Positions 63,428-64,000 of a DNA stretch of 64,000 nt are shown here, one piece after another. The stretch is from the NCBI RefSeq assembly GCF_000829455.1, contig NZ_JXAK01000022.1:33480-97479 (forward strand), read 5' to 3'. This stretch comes from Gordoniibacillus kamchatkensis (lineage in GTDB: Bacteria; Bacillota; Bacilli; Paenibacillales; NBRC-103111). Under the pieces are notes generated by a model that worked only from the letters and a program-made list of their open reading frames with translations, ran no database searches and was not told the origin of the DNA. The first letter of the stretch is position 1. Every line of letters starts with the position of its first letter. The translations under genes and the position numbers were made by a program.

Positions 63428-64000
63428 CTATAAATGCTCAATGATGTCGCCAGCGATGAGTGAGGCAGCTTCAATGCGGGCTGCGGCTGCCCGGTCGCCG
63501 GCTAGGCCGTGCCACCAGACGCCGAAAGCAGCCGCCTTCTCGGCGCTCCAGCCTTGGGCGAGCAGGCTGCCGATGATGCCGGCGAGCACGTCGCCGGTTC
63601 CGCCTGTGGCCATGCCGGGGTTGCCGGTCGAATTGACGTAGACGGTTCCTTGCGGCGTGGCGATGACGGTGCCGGCCCCTTTCAGCACGACGTATACGCC
63701 GTGCGTTTCGGCATAGAGACTGGCTGCGCCGATCCGGTCGCGCTGCACTTCGGCGACCGTGCAGCGGAGAAGGCGAGCCATCTCGCCCGGATGCGGCGTC
63801 AAGACAGCAGGGGCGGAGGCCGGCCGCTTCGCCCACGAGGCGAAGTCGTCCGCATCGGCCAACATATTGAGCGCGTCAGCGTCCAGCACAAGCGGGAGCG
63901 GCACGGGCGAAGCCGAGGCCCCCGCGCAAGTGGCCGCCTCGGCAGCATCGGCCCCGTTAAGCGTCGGTGCCACCGATGCAAGCGGCGCAGGCGAAGCGAG
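63428..64000 (-). CDS. nnrD: ADP-dependent NAD(P)H-hydrate dehydratase, C-terminal part (5' end outside window)
   Basis: The minus-strand frame is open to the right edge, so the gene is partial; about 190 residues are visible, ending at TAG 63428. The motifs LVLDADALNML, LTPHPGEMARLL and NPGMATGGTGDVLAGIIGSLLAQG are diagnostic of the YjeF C-terminal/carbohydrate-kinase-like dehydratase. It repairs hydrated NAD(P)H in the cytoplasm. An Ala-rich insertion (DAAEAATCAGASASP) before the LVLDADALN strand is unusual. The protein may be a stand-alone NnrD or the second half of an NnrE-NnrD fusion; this cannot be told here. Confidence 0.9.
   Translation of the reverse strand, partial: LASPAPLASVAPTLNGADAAEAATCAGASASPVPLPLVLDADALNMLADADDFASWAKRPASAPAVLTPHPGEMARLLRCTVAEVQRDRIGAASLYAETHGVYVVLKGAGTVIATPQGTVYVNSTGNPGMATGGTGDVLAGIIGSLLAQGWSAEKAAAFGVWWHGLAGDRAAAARIEAASLIAGDIIEHL

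Overview
The window reads as chromosomal DNA from a low-GC Gram-positive spore-former relative, most likely Paenibacillaceae (Paenibacillus or Cohnella type). The evidence is strong AGGAGG-type ribosome binding sites, several TTG and GTG starts, a membrane-anchored AraC regulator beside an LplB/YtcP-type sugar ABC transporter, a DUF1796 protein, a stalk-domain (copper amine oxidase N-terminal type) surface protein, and a CIRCE box at htpG. I see no rRNA, tRNA, phage, IS element or CRISPR array.

Layout. (1) 1-16.9 kb is a catabolic cluster: Gfo/Idh oxidoreductases, a propeller glycosidase-like protein, an amidohydrolase fused to a class III aminotransferase, a GntR/FCD regulator, a ribose-type ABC importer, a GH20-like protein, an M20 amidohydrolase, an MBL hydrolase, a class V aminotransferase and a zinc dehydrogenase. 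Together they suggest breakdown of an aminated or acylated carbohydrate; the substrate is unknown. (2) 17.4-28.0 kb is a coherent D-alanine unit: a VanX/DdpX-like D-Ala-D-Ala dipeptidase, a five-gene dipeptide ABC importer, an XRE-cupin regulator, alanine racemase, a PucR-type regulator and alanine dehydrogenase. It could take imported D-Ala-D-Ala to pyruvate and ammonia. (3) 28.1-32.2 kb is accessory: a decayed dehydrogenase, a DUF1796 protein, a leucine-rich-repeat surface protein, an RDD membrane protein and a chimeric mini-ORF. (4) 32.2-40.7 kb holds two divergent sulfatases, an SsuABC-like importer and a two-component system. (5) 41-46 kb has a split chromate-type transporter, a GGDEF-like/winged-helix regulator and a two-gene operon (epimerase plus DHDPS-family lyase). 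(6) 46.1-58.4 kb is an amino-sugar region: AraC sensor-regulator, three Gfo/Idh proteins, a TIM-barrel isomerase-like protein, nagB, a sugar ABC importer and nagA, followed by an MFS pump. (7) 59.8-64 kb has htpG under a perfect CIRCE box, a repeat-rich 1.5 kb spacer, and the 3' part of nnrD on the minus strand.

Two features cut across the window. First, nine genes carry a single net +1/-1 (or equivalent 2-base) frame slip, after which a conserved reading frame continues to the normal C-terminus. Several lie in homopolymers, and there are no accompanying nonsense codons, so sequencing indels are a serious alternative to real decay. Second, the intergenic DNA is rich in structured repeats: a long palindromic element present twice in opposite orientation, a cluster of four GGAAC-N-GTTCC palindromes, and a three-copy tandem array of about 360-440 bp units.
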